A DNA stretch of 10,313 nucleotides from Flavobacteriales bacterium (GCA_023145275.1 JAGLEB010000160.1:1-10313), one strand, 5' to 3'. Counted from the first letter of the stretch, positions 1-7,341 are shown. Numbers and translations: made by a program. The notes: generated by a model from the sequence alone, not told the origin.

Positions 1-59
1 GGTTAAAGGCAAAAAGGTTGACAGGCTTACAAGCTCATAACCTTTTAACCTCGTAAGCC
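1..59. repeat. Interleaved inverted repeats downstream of the TonB-dependent receptor
   Basis: This non-coding stretch holds two pairs of complementary arms that interleave. GGCTTAC at 24-30 pairs with GTAAGCC at 53-59, and AAAAGGTT at 12-19 pairs with AACCTTTT at 39-46; GGTT at 1-4 can add to the second stem by pairing with AACC at 47-50. The sequence is built from the words GGTTA and GGCTTAC, as in low-complexity intergenic repeats. Read on the minus strand it follows the receptor's stop codon by about 40 bases and could help end or stabilise that transcript, but there is no clean T-tract. Short reading frames here close quickly and I call no gene. The element may continue past the window edge. 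Confidence 0.4.
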
Positions 60-97
60 ATTAAAATAACAGTAGAAATGATATTATTAGGGGTGAA

Positions 98-2305
98 TTA
101 TATCTTAATATTCAAGCCTACTAAGAAATTAAATTTTGCCTGAGGATAGTAATATGGAGTAGTGCCCCACATATATCCATTCGATGTGTATTCAGAATTT
201 AATATATTGTTTAATAGCAGACTTAATTCAAAATCAACAGTCTTAGCAATTTTGGGTACTTCGTACACAGCGTTTATATCTGTTGTGAAATATGCCTCAA
301 GCTTAGATTCTTCTAATTCGAAATTAGTCATGTATTGCTCTCCAACGTATTTTGAGAGTAAGCTTAAATATAAGCCTTTGCTAGGTCTAAAAATAAATAC
401 ATTTGAAGCTACAATTGATGGTGAATAAGAAATTTCGGTATCGCCATGTTCAATTATTTGTTCGCTGTCGTCTTTCGTGTTGAAATCTATATTTTTATTT
501 ATTGCAAATGATGCATTTGGTCTCCACGAAAACCAGTTTGTTGGGCTGTATGCCACTTCTAGTTCTATACCTGTTCTGTAACTCTTACCACTATTTTCCC
601 TTATAGGTCTTCCAACTTGATCCATCTCGCCAGTTAGTACTAGCTGATTGGTATAGTACATCATGTAGTAGTTGCTGTTGAATGTTAAGACACCACCTGA
701 TAGCTTATAACCAATTTCAATATCTTGTAGAGTCTCTGCTTTTGGTAAGTCGCTTCCATTTTCGGTTGAGGCTTGATAATCTACTCTATTTGGCTCTTTA
801 TTTGCAACTGCATAAGAAGCATATATCAAGCTGTTATCATTTAAACTATAAGTAAATCCTGCTTTTGGGTTGAAAAATACAAATTCATCATCAACATCAT
901 AAGAGTCTGTAGGGCTGTAAGTACCATACATTTTGTAATTTATAAACCTCCCTTGTAGATCTACAAAAAGGTTTAGATTGTTACTTGCTTGGTAATTTGC
1001 TTTTGCGAATAAATTGGCATCAATCTTATCTCCATCATTGTTGTAAAATTCGTGATCAGGCATCAAGTTAGGTGTGTATTCTGCCCATAAAACTTCGCCG
1101 TAATGGCCTCCTTGATATGTGTTTCCTGCTCCGCCAAGTGTAATATGCCAATCGTTATAAGTGAAGTTTACATTTGCAATTATCCCATAGAAATCATTAT
1201 TCATATATTTTCTTCTAACAAGATCAGTGGTTGTAATAGTTTCGCCTCCTATATTCACTGGAGGCATATTATAATCGACCATATCGGCATCCTGCTTGTA
1301 GTTCTCATAGAAACCAAAACCTTTTGTGTAGTGAAAAGTTAGAGTAGTCGAAATGTTATCATTGAACTTTTGAGTTATATGAAGTTGATAATTGTCTTGT
1401 TTATAATTGTCTGTTTCATTCTTGTAGTAGTCTATTACATTCCAATTGTCATCGTAAATAGCTCCTGCCGAATTAAATGTTCTACCATATCTTTCTTGCT
1501 CATCGAGTGTTGATCCATTCCATGCCTGATAGGTTGTTTGTGTTCCTCCAAATGCTACAGCTTTAATAAATGTGTTGTTTGCCGAATATGATCCTGAGAA
1601 ATAATACGACGATAGGTCAGAGGCTGCTCTATCAATATATCCATCGGAAGTGATTTTAGAAAAACGTCCATTGAATTCCCATTTTTCAGCAAATTCACCA
1701 GTAGAAAAAATTGCGGATATTTTTTTTGTGTCGAAAGAACCTGCTGAAGTATTTAGTTGTGCATGTGGATCTTTAGATAAATCACTTGTCCTAATATTTA
1801 AGCTTGCTCCGAAAGATGCAGCACCGTTAGTTGATGTTCCTACGCCTCTTTGCAGTTGTACATCTTCTACTGAAGAAGATAAGTCGGGCATATTTACCCA
1901 ATAAACCCCACTAGATTCGCTATCGTTAAGCGGTACTCCATTAATTGTTACGTTTACTCTTTGGGCATCACTACCTCTTACTCTAATTCCTGAATATCCA
2001 ACTCCAGCCCCGGCGTCAGTAGTTGTTACAACCGAAGGCATATAATTCATCAATGAGGGTAAATCCTGACCTAAATTTCGCTTTTCTAATTCTTCCTTGT
2101 CGAGATTAGAGTATGACATAGGTGTTTTCTCGCCAGCTCGAGTTGCTGTAATTACGACCTCCTCGAGATTAAACTCTTTCATGTTGAGGTCGATACTGTC
2201 GGATTTTGTTAAGTGTTGAGAATAGGAAATACTTGATTGTAATAATATAGCTACTAGAATGCTTAGTTCTCTTCTAGTATTAATTGATTGTAAAAGTGTC
2301 TTCAT
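98..2305 (-). CDS. TonB-dependent outer-membrane receptor, probably for thiamine
   Basis: This is a TonB-dependent receptor that should import a scarce ligand across the outer membrane using TonB/ExbBD energy. The chosen ATG at 2305 gives 735 residues. Residues 1-30 form a signal peptide with a basic start, a hydrophobic core and a SYSQ end. The TonB-box-like LEEVVITAT lies at 48-56. The plug domain runs to about 174 and includes GIRVRGSDAQRVNVTINGVP near 106-125. The rest is an aromatic-rich beta-barrel ending in FNFLVGLNIKI. The N-terminal carboxypeptidase-regulatory-like domain of SusC-type receptors is absent, so it resembles the BtuB/FepA type. An in-frame TTG at 2326 would add seven residues and is less likely, because the ATG places the signal peptide correctly. 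The substrate is inferred from the TPP riboswitch in its leader, a known arrangement for Bacteroidota thiamine receptors. No thiamine permease or kinase gene lies in the window. Confidence 0.93.
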   Translation of the reverse strand: MKTLLQSINTRRELSILVAILLQSSISYSQHLTKSDSIDLNMKEFNLEEVVITATRAGEKTPMSYSNLDKEELEKRNLGQDLPSLMNYMPSVVTTTDAGAGVGYSGIRVRGSDAQRVNVTINGVPLNDSESSGVYWVNMPDLSSSVEDVQLQRGVGTSTNGAASFGASLNIRTSDLSKDPHAQLNTSAGSFDTKKISAIFSTGEFAEKWEFNGRFSKITSDGYIDRAASDLSSYYFSGSYSANNTFIKAVAFGGTQTTYQAWNGSTLDEQERYGRTFNSAGAIYDDNWNVIDYYKNETDNYKQDNYQLHITQKFNDNISTTLTFHYTKGFGFYENYKQDADMVDYNMPPVNIGGETITTTDLVRRKYMNNDFYGIIANVNFTYNDWHITLGGAGNTYQGGHYGEVLWAEYTPNLMPDHEFYNNDGDKIDANLFAKANYQASNNLNLFVDLQGRFINYKMYGTYSPTDSYDVDDEFVFFNPKAGFTYSLNDNSLIYASYAVANKEPNRVDYQASTENGSDLPKAETLQDIEIGYKLSGGVLTFNSNYYMMYYTNQLVLTGEMDQVGRPIRENSGKSYRTGIELEVAYSPTNWFSWRPNASFAINKNIDFNTKDDSEQIIEHGDTEISYSPSIVASNVFIFRPSKGLYLSLLSKYVGEQYMTNFELEESKLEAYFTTDINAVYEVPKIAKTVDFELSLLLNNILNSEYTSNGYMWGTTPYYYPQAKFNFLVGLNIKI

Positions 2306-2321
2306 AGAAGTTAAAAATAGC

Positions 2322-2345
2322 TTCAAATGAAGGGGCAGTTTTGAA
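2322..2345 (-). promoter_or_regulatory. Possible leader stem-loop between riboswitch and start codon
   Basis: On the minus strand TTCAAA (2345-2340) can pair with TTTGAA (2327-2322), leaving a 12-base loop. The loop contains CCCCTT (2335-2330), which is complementary to AAGGGG (2433-2428) in the 5' strand of riboswitch helix P2; two more G-U pairs would give eight in all. The loop could therefore take part in a ligand-dependent switch. The stem is short and AT-rich, and the T-run after it (CTATTTTTAA) is weak for a terminator. This is inference from complementarity only. Confidence 0.3.
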
Positions 2346-2370
2346 TTTGTTAATAGTGTTTTTTCATTTT

Positions 2371-2440
2371 CCTTGCCAGCATTACCTGTCTAGGTTCAAT
2401 GGGTTTGATCTCAGCCCGATTAGAGCACCCCTTTAGAGAT
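2371..2440 (-). ncRNA. TPP (THI-box) riboswitch
   Basis: The minus strand carries the thiamine pyrophosphate riboswitch core in order. GGGGTGCTC is the P2/P3 5' side at 2431-2423. CTGAGA, the pyrimidine-sensing loop, is at 2414-2409. ACCC at 2404-2401 closes P2 with GGGT at 2430-2427. A P5-like hairpin ACCT-AGAC-AGGT follows, then AATGCTGGC at 2383-2375, the conserved pyrophosphate-sensor side. GCTC and GGGC can form a short P3. Helix P1 is poorly supported in the flanks I can see. The element ends about 65 bases before the receptor ATG. It should lower receptor expression when TPP is plentiful; whether this acts on transcription or translation is not clear from the sequence. Confidence 0.95.
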
Positions 2441-2445
2441 TGTAG

Positions 2446-2476
2446 CAAAAGTAGTTATAATTTCTACAAAAACAAA
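2446..2476 (-). promoter_or_regulatory. Bacteroidota-type promoter of the thiamine receptor unit
   Basis: On the minus strand a TTTG (-33-like, 2476-2473) is followed after 19 bases by TACTTTTG (2453-2446). The latter matches the Bacteroidota primary-sigma -7 consensus TAnnTTTG exactly. Transcription would start near 2440, almost at the 5' end of the riboswitch, which fits a riboswitch leader. The TTTG lies within the downstream arm of the preceding terminator. Confidence 0.7.
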
Positions 2477-2505
2477 AGAGAGGAAAATTAAGACCTCTCT
2501 TTTGT
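2472..2505 (-). terminator. Intrinsic terminator of the glycogen synthase-DUF4301 unit
   Basis: A perfect 12-bp stem is formed by ACAAAAGAGAGG (2472-2483) and CCTCTCTTTTGT (2494-2505) with a 10-base loop. On the minus strand it is followed by TTTTG, giving the T-tract of an intrinsic terminator. It begins 24 bases past the DUF4301 stop codon and separates that unit from the riboswitch-receptor unit. Confidence 0.88.
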
Positions 2506-2528
2506 GAAAATATATAAATGCAATTATT

Positions 2529-4097
2529 CTATTCTTGATTGCTATCTCTTAGAGATTGGTGTTCCGGACGCAATAAGTCGTTTACAGTTTTTACTGGGTT
2601 GAAAGTAATTACTGGTACTTCAACAAAAACCGTAGACCAATCAGACATAGCTCCATTCCATAATCCTGGTCTTTCTAAGGCCTTAAGAGTCTTACCATCT
2701 TTAGATTTTTCTGAAATAAATCCAGTCTCTTCATCGATGAAATTATTAAGATTTAGAGATTTTCCAGACCAATCTTTAAAAGTACAAACGATGTCGACAG
2801 GGTTGAAATGTGTTGATTTAGAAACAATATCTGCTTGCTCTTTATCAGTCATGTCAATCTGTGCTCCTTCAACAATCTGAAGACTTACACTTCCGTCTTT
2901 ATTCTCAGTCCAGAATGGTCCACCTCCAGGCTCACCTTGATTTTTTACCATTCCACAAACTCTAATAGGTCTGTTAAGCAGTCTTTTTATATCGTCTACT
3001 TTTGCATTCTCATCTTGTGAGAAATAGCTCTCAGGTAGAATAATAGAAAGCTTCTTACACAAGAAGTTCTCTGCAGCTTTTACTGTTTCTTCGTTATAGT
3101 CGCCAGATACAAATCGTACTTGGTAAGAGTTAGCTACTTCATTTAGGTTTAATAATAGCCCACCGATTATTCTCTTGTATTTTATAGTACTTTCTTTTAA
3201 GTGATCAGGTACAACATTGTCGATGTTCTTAATAAAAACAATATCGTCGTTGATATTGTTCAAATTATCAATCAAAGCACCGTGTCCCCCCGGACGGAAA
3301 AGAATAGTTCCATCATCATTTCTAAATGGCTTGTTTTCTGGAGTAACAGCTATTGTATCTGTTGAAGTAGACTGGTAGCTATAAGAAATTTGATACTTTA
3401 CATTAAAGTCTCCTTGATATTTCTTTATCTTAGAGTTTACCAATGTTTCGAACCATTCTCTGTGCTCTTTCGAAATAGTAAAATGGATTTTTACAGCTCT
3501 ATTATCTCCCATTGCATATCTAGCTCCTTCTACAAGGTGTTCTGATACAGCAGTTCTGTATTTTGTTTGATAATAGTGAAAGGCTAATAAAGCTTTAGGT
3601 TTGTTTCCGTAATTTAAACCTTTCTCTGATAATAGATAATCGAGAATTGTAAGGTACTTCTCATTGTCGCTAAGAGAGTCGTAAGAAGGAATATTTTTCT
3701 TGATTGTATCAATTAATTCATCGTAGAATGCAAACTTATAAAGGTTAGTGAAGAAATCTTCAACACTACTAAGTTTATTACTTTTAATAAAAGAGCTGTA
3801 ATCATCTTCAGCCTTAAAACTATTTAAAAATGTAAATAAATCTTTAAACATTCTTGAAGCTGCACCTGACGCAGGGACAAATTTTGTTATGCTATGAGAT
3901 TTTTTATTATCAGTGTAAAACTTAGCGTAGTGATCTTGTCTTTGTAGAGTTAGAACAGTTAGCCCATCACCTTCGATTGCAGGCTTTACAAGCTTCATGT
4001 ATGGAAATCCATTTTCGAAGTTGTTTAACTGTTTTTCTATTTCACTTTTATTGATTCCTAAATCATCTATTTGTTTAAGGTCCTTATCGTCCAACAT
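2529..4097 (-). CDS. DUF4301 family protein, candidate UDP-sugar pyrophosphorylase-like enzyme
   Basis: This 522-residue soluble protein has no signal peptide or membrane segment and belongs to the Bacteroidota family I know as DUF4301. Its function is not established to my knowledge. I see landmarks in the order found in UDP-sugar pyrophosphorylases (GT-A nucleotidyltransferases). PASGAASRMFK at 75-85 sits where the glycine-rich nucleotide loop would be. KPKALLAF is at 166-173. KIHFTISKEHREWF is at 203-216. RPGGHGAL at 268-275 resembles the PPGHGDIY / PDGNGGLY uridine-binding motif. VFIKNIDN at 287-294 resembles the VSNIDN / YCVDN metal-binding strand. A glycine-rich GEPGGGPF is at 388-395, and HFNPVDIVC at 430-438 recalls the NHFF region. 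It lies 22 bp behind a glycogen synthase that should use UDP-glucose, so a role with sugar nucleotides is plausible. The family call is firm; the enzyme role is inference. Confidence 0.9.
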   Translation of the reverse strand: MLDDKDLKQIDDLGINKSEIEKQLNNFENGFPYMKLVKPAIEGDGLTVLTLQRQDHYAKFYTDNKKSHSITKFVPASGAASRMFKDLFTFLNSFKAEDDYSSFIKSNKLSSVEDFFTNLYKFAFYDELIDTIKKNIPSYDSLSDNEKYLTILDYLLSEKGLNYGNKPKALLAFHYYQTKYRTAVSEHLVEGARYAMGDNRAVKIHFTISKEHREWFETLVNSKIKKYQGDFNVKYQISYSYQSTSTDTIAVTPENKPFRNDDGTILFRPGGHGALIDNLNNINDDIVFIKNIDNVVPDHLKESTIKYKRIIGGLLLNLNEVANSYQVRFVSGDYNEETVKAAENFLCKKLSIILPESYFSQDENAKVDDIKRLLNRPIRVCGMVKNQGEPGGGPFWTENKDGSVSLQIVEGAQIDMTDKEQADIVSKSTHFNPVDIVCTFKDWSGKSLNLNNFIDEETGFISEKSKDGKTLKALERPGLWNGAMSDWSTVFVEVPVITFNPVKTVNDLLRPEHQSLRDSNQE

Positions 4098-4119
4098 TTT
4101 GTATGTATTGTTAAAAAAA

Positions 4120-5928
4120 TTATATATTCTTAGTTACTGCCATTTCATAGGCCTCTTCGTAGTAGCGGATAAGTTTTTCCCAATCGAATCCGTCTGAGAA
4201 TGCTTCAGCTTTATTTCTCTGAGTAATTCTCTGGTGAGGAGTTGTGTTTATGAAATTAATAAGCATTCCGGCCATTTGGTCGGCAGATTCGTGAAAGCTT
4301 TTAAAAACTCTATCTACAACTTGTACTCCATCTTTTATTGTTCCTTCTGTTTCGCTGTGAACAAAATCTCCAAATCCAGCCAAATTAGAAGTGATAGTTG
4401 GTAGTCCACTAGCTAAACATTCAAGTGGAGTATATCCCCATGGTTCGTAATAACTTGGGAATACTCCCATATGACATCCTCTTACGAATTGTTCATAGCT
4501 TAAACCAAATAGTGGATTAGATTCTGAGATAAAATCAGGGTGATAGATAATCTTCACTCTATCTTCTTCTCTGTTTAAAAGATCGGCAGATCTTAAAAAT
4601 TCTAGAACCTCATCATTAGCATCATCTACCAAATTATGAGTTACAACTGGTGGAGTTCTATCGGATTTCCAATCGTTTATTGCACGTCGATATTTTAATC
4701 TCCAATAGTCATCAACAAATTGGTTCATGTCTGGAAGTTTTGGACTATCAGGATTTGATGCTGCTGCAACAAAAAGTTTTTCCTTCAGATCCTCAGCAAT
4801 AGCAGTTACACCCTTTGCTAATTCTTCCATAACTCCTCTTGATTGTAAAACTTGAGGGTTTATGGTATAGTAATCTTGCTTACTAATAATAAATAAGACA
4901 ACTGTTTTATTGCTTCCAGACTCTTTCATCATATGATTTAAGCGAGCCATAGTTTCGAGGGTCATGTCATAACCTTTATTCTTGTATTCGAAACGTCCTG
5001 AAGTGAATAAGTATATAGTGTTTTTTAGATCAAAAGAATAGTTATGGAAAAAATGACCCATTGTAAAACGGTTAATTTTTTCCTTGTACTCTGTGTGTAA
5101 ATATTCAATCTTATGAGTAGCTTTAAATCGTTCGATATTCAAACCATTTGGGAGTATAGTATCTGGCGATCTACCTAAGAGGTAAGTGCATTCTTTTCCG
5201 GTTATATTGCTTACAGTAGTTAGCACATCTGCACTATGAGCTGCAATTCTCTCGAATGATACTTGCGGTAGAATATTGAAATGAGAAGCTTCTTTATGCC
5301 AATCATAAAATGGTAGATGTTGATAAAATTCGCCATCATTCATAGCTAAATATCTTCCTAATATTGTAGCATGGGTTGTGAATATTATCTTGAAAGGAAG
5401 CTTTTTGTCTTTTAAGTCCACAAGGTGTGATACAGCCATCCACTCATGGAAGTGAATTATTACTTTCTGAGTATTCCAATCATGAGTTTCGGCAAATAAA
5501 TTATAGAAAATATTTGTCAACTCTCCGAAAGCTAAAACATCATCAAAAAGTTCATCTGTCTCATCGATATTTATCTCTGCTCGTGCTGAAACTTTTGCTT
5601 TAATATCGGAAAGTCTATTCTTTATACTCTCTGTGTTGAAAAGAATTGCTGTTGGTCGACCAGAAATAAGCCAAGTGCCATAGTGAACATCCAGACCCAT
5701 ATCCCACATCTTTTTTATTGCCCATCCTATAGCCGAATCGGGTAATTCGTTATGTTCGAATTCAGAATCTGCTTTGTGTGAAAAATATGGTCCTATAACT
5801 GCGTAGTTATCACCTAACCTCTTTCTCATTGCTGGTACTTTTGAACGAATAACGGTGTAAATTCCACCTACTTTGTTGCAAACTTCCCAAGCTGCTTCAA
5901 ATATAAATTTGGTTTCTTTTGATGACAT
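4120..5928 (-). CDS. Glycogen synthase, GT3 family (UDP-glucose type)
   Basis: This is a retaining glycosyltransferase of the animal/fungal glycogen synthase family, which extends alpha-1,4-glucan chains from UDP-glucose in the cytosol. The 602 residues begin with the N-terminal Rossmann-domain motif EVCNKVGGIYTV (15-26), the sugar-nucleotide loop. HFHEWMA (159-165), HATILGRYLA (186-195) and GRFEYKNKGYD (311-321) follow. The catalytic-domain signature PSYYEPWGYTPLEC (491-504) holds the E495-x7-E503 pair. QRITQRNKAEAFSDGFDW (566-583) matches the eukaryotic glucose-6-phosphate/arginine helix, but only part of the arginine cluster remains (R567, R571, K573). Eukaryotic enzymes are around 700 residues; the phosphorylated terminal tails are absent. 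The ATG at 5928 directly opens the conserved domain. DUF4301 follows 22 bp downstream with no terminator between, so the two are probably co-transcribed. The 173-bp upstream gap shows no promoter that I can defend. Confidence 0.96.
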   Translation of the reverse strand: MSSKETKFIFEAAWEVCNKVGGIYTVIRSKVPAMRKRLGDNYAVIGPYFSHKADSEFEHNELPDSAIGWAIKKMWDMGLDVHYGTWLISGRPTAILFNTESIKNRLSDIKAKVSARAEINIDETDELFDDVLAFGELTNIFYNLFAETHDWNTQKVIIHFHEWMAVSHLVDLKDKKLPFKIIFTTHATILGRYLAMNDGEFYQHLPFYDWHKEASHFNILPQVSFERIAAHSADVLTTVSNITGKECTYLLGRSPDTILPNGLNIERFKATHKIEYLHTEYKEKINRFTMGHFFHNYSFDLKNTIYLFTSGRFEYKNKGYDMTLETMARLNHMMKESGSNKTVVLFIISKQDYYTINPQVLQSRGVMEELAKGVTAIAEDLKEKLFVAAASNPDSPKLPDMNQFVDDYWRLKYRRAINDWKSDRTPPVVTHNLVDDANDEVLEFLRSADLLNREEDRVKIIYHPDFISESNPLFGLSYEQFVRGCHMGVFPSYYEPWGYTPLECLASGLPTITSNLAGFGDFVHSETEGTIKDGVQVVDRVFKSFHESADQMAGMLINFINTTPHQRITQRNKAEAFSDGFDWEKLIRYYEEAYEMAVTKNI

Positions 5929-6101
5929 ATGATATGTTTTCTGAGGTTTACAATAATTTAAACCATAAAAATACTAAATATTGAATAAATATGATGTGTC
6001 TTATCAATATTAATATTTAAACAGAGTATATAAGTGATGTAGTGTCAAATAAATACTTTATATTTTATTGATTGTAAGCCTTGTATATAGATACTTGCAC
6101 C

Positions 6102-7316
6102 TTATTTGAGCATTGTTTTTACTCTTTTCATTGCATTAATAAAAATATCTATCTCTTCGAAAGTATTGTATATTGCGAAGGTGATTCTTACGGTTCCTTT
6201 AATGCCAAAGAAACTCATAATTGGTTGTGTACAATGTTGTCCAGTCCTTACAGCAATGCCCAATTTGTCTAAAATACTTCCAACATCCGAATTGTGAGCT
6301 CCTTTGAGGTTAAATGAAATAACACCTGCTTTATTTTCGGAGTTTCCATATATTTCAATGTCGCCTAACTTTATTAATTGCTCTGTTGCGTAATCCAAAA
6401 GGTCGTTTTCGTGCTTTGATATATTGTCGATACCGATATCGTTAATGAAATCTATTGCATATGCAAGGGCAATATTTGCTTCTATATTTGGTGTGCCTGC
6501 CTCAAATCTAAAAGGGGTTTCTGCATAGCTACTTTTCTCTAAGCTAACTTCTTTGATCATTTCTCCCCCACCTTGGTAAGGGTGAAGAGTGTTTAGTATA
6601 TTTTCTTTTCCGTAAAGAATTCCAACACCAGTAGGCCCGTATGCTTTGTGTCCTGAGAATACAAAAAAATCAGGATTTAATTCTTGAATGTCGATTTTCA
6701 TATGAGGAACTGATTGTGCTCCGTCAATTAGTACCCATGCTCCATATTCATGGGCCTTATCTATTATCTCTTTAATTGGGTTTATTGTCCCAAGAGTATT
6801 AGAAACATGATTTACCGCTACAATCTTTGTGTTTGTAGATAATATACTGTCTAGACTCTCTAAAATTAACTCTCCTTTATTATTCATTGGGATGTGTTTT
6901 AGAGTAGCCCCAGTAATCTCACAAGCCATTTGCCATGGAATAATATTTGAGTGGTGCTCAAGTGCAGAAATAATAACTTCATCGCCTTTTTTTAATATAA
7001 ACCTCATCGCATGTGCAATAATATTTATACCGTCTGTTGTACCTTTTGTGAAAATTATCTCTTTTTCGGACCTAACGTTTAGATGCTTTTGAATTTTCAC
7101 TCTTGCATCTTCCATTGCAATAGTTGCTCTCTGACTTAAAGTGTGAATACCTCTGTGAACATTAGAATTTATTGTTTGATAATAGTTAGCTATTGCATCA
7201 ACAACAACTTGTGGAGTTTGTGACGTTGCTCCATTATCAAGGTATATCAAATCACGTTTGTATAGTTTCTGATTTAGTATTGGAAATTGTACGCGAATTG
7301 AATTTATATCTAACAT
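6102..7316 (-). CDS. sufS: Cysteine desulfurase, SufS type
   Basis: This PLP enzyme removes sulfur from cysteine as an enzyme-bound persulfide for Fe-S cluster assembly by the Suf system. Numbered from the upstream ATG at 7334, the motifs are YLDNGATSQTP (31-41), ALEHHSNIIPW (124-134, PLP-stacking histidine), DGAQSVPH (204-211) and FSGHKAYGPTGVG (226-238) with PLP lysine K230. C368 in RTGQHCTQPIM is the persulfide cysteine on a short SufS-type lobe. Q366 replaces the histidine common in RTGHHC motifs. I prefer the start MLDINSIRVQFPIL at 7316 (404 residues), because it matches the usual family N-terminus and a promoter element lies so close that 7334 would be essentially leaderless; 7334 and 7331 remain possible. 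No sufB, sufC, sufD or sufE lies beside it, so the partners must be elsewhere. No clear terminator follows. Confidence 0.95.
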   Translation of the reverse strand: MLDINSIRVQFPILNQKLYKRDLIYLDNGATSQTPQVVVDAIANYYQTINSNVHRGIHTLSQRATIAMEDARVKIQKHLNVRSEKEIIFTKGTTDGINIIAHAMRFILKKGDEVIISALEHHSNIIPWQMACEITGATLKHIPMNNKGELILESLDSILSTNTKIVAVNHVSNTLGTINPIKEIIDKAHEYGAWVLIDGAQSVPHMKIDIQELNPDFFVFSGHKAYGPTGVGILYGKENILNTLHPYQGGGEMIKEVSLEKSSYAETPFRFEAGTPNIEANIALAYAIDFINDIGIDNISKHENDLLDYATEQLIKLGDIEIYGNSENKAGVISFNLKGAHNSDVGSILDKLGIAVRTGQHCTQPIMSFFGIKGTVRITFAIYNTFEEIDIFINAMKRVKTMLK

Positions 7317-7341
7317 TTTATTTTCATTCATCATTGTGCCA

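Noticed and set aside
2306..2326. TTG start adding seven residues to the TonB-dependent receptor
   Set aside because: The ATG at 2305 gives a standard signal peptide start (MKTLLQSINTRREL), and the upstream TTG would overlap the leader hairpin with no support.
2322..2345. Classical transcription terminator as the riboswitch expression platform
   Set aside because: The 6-bp AT-rich stem and interrupted T-run are too weak to call a terminator; only a tentative leader structure is listed.
2371..2440. Cobalamin riboswitch, often found ahead of TonB-dependent receptors
   Set aside because: The motifs CTGAGA and AATGCTGGC with the P2 pairing are those of the TPP class; no B12-box is present.
5929..6101. 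Promoter of the glycogen synthase unit, for example TTTGACA near 6042-6048
   Set aside because: No TAnnTTTG lies at a suitable distance, and the nearest TATACT-like sequence is only 12 bases from TTGACA.
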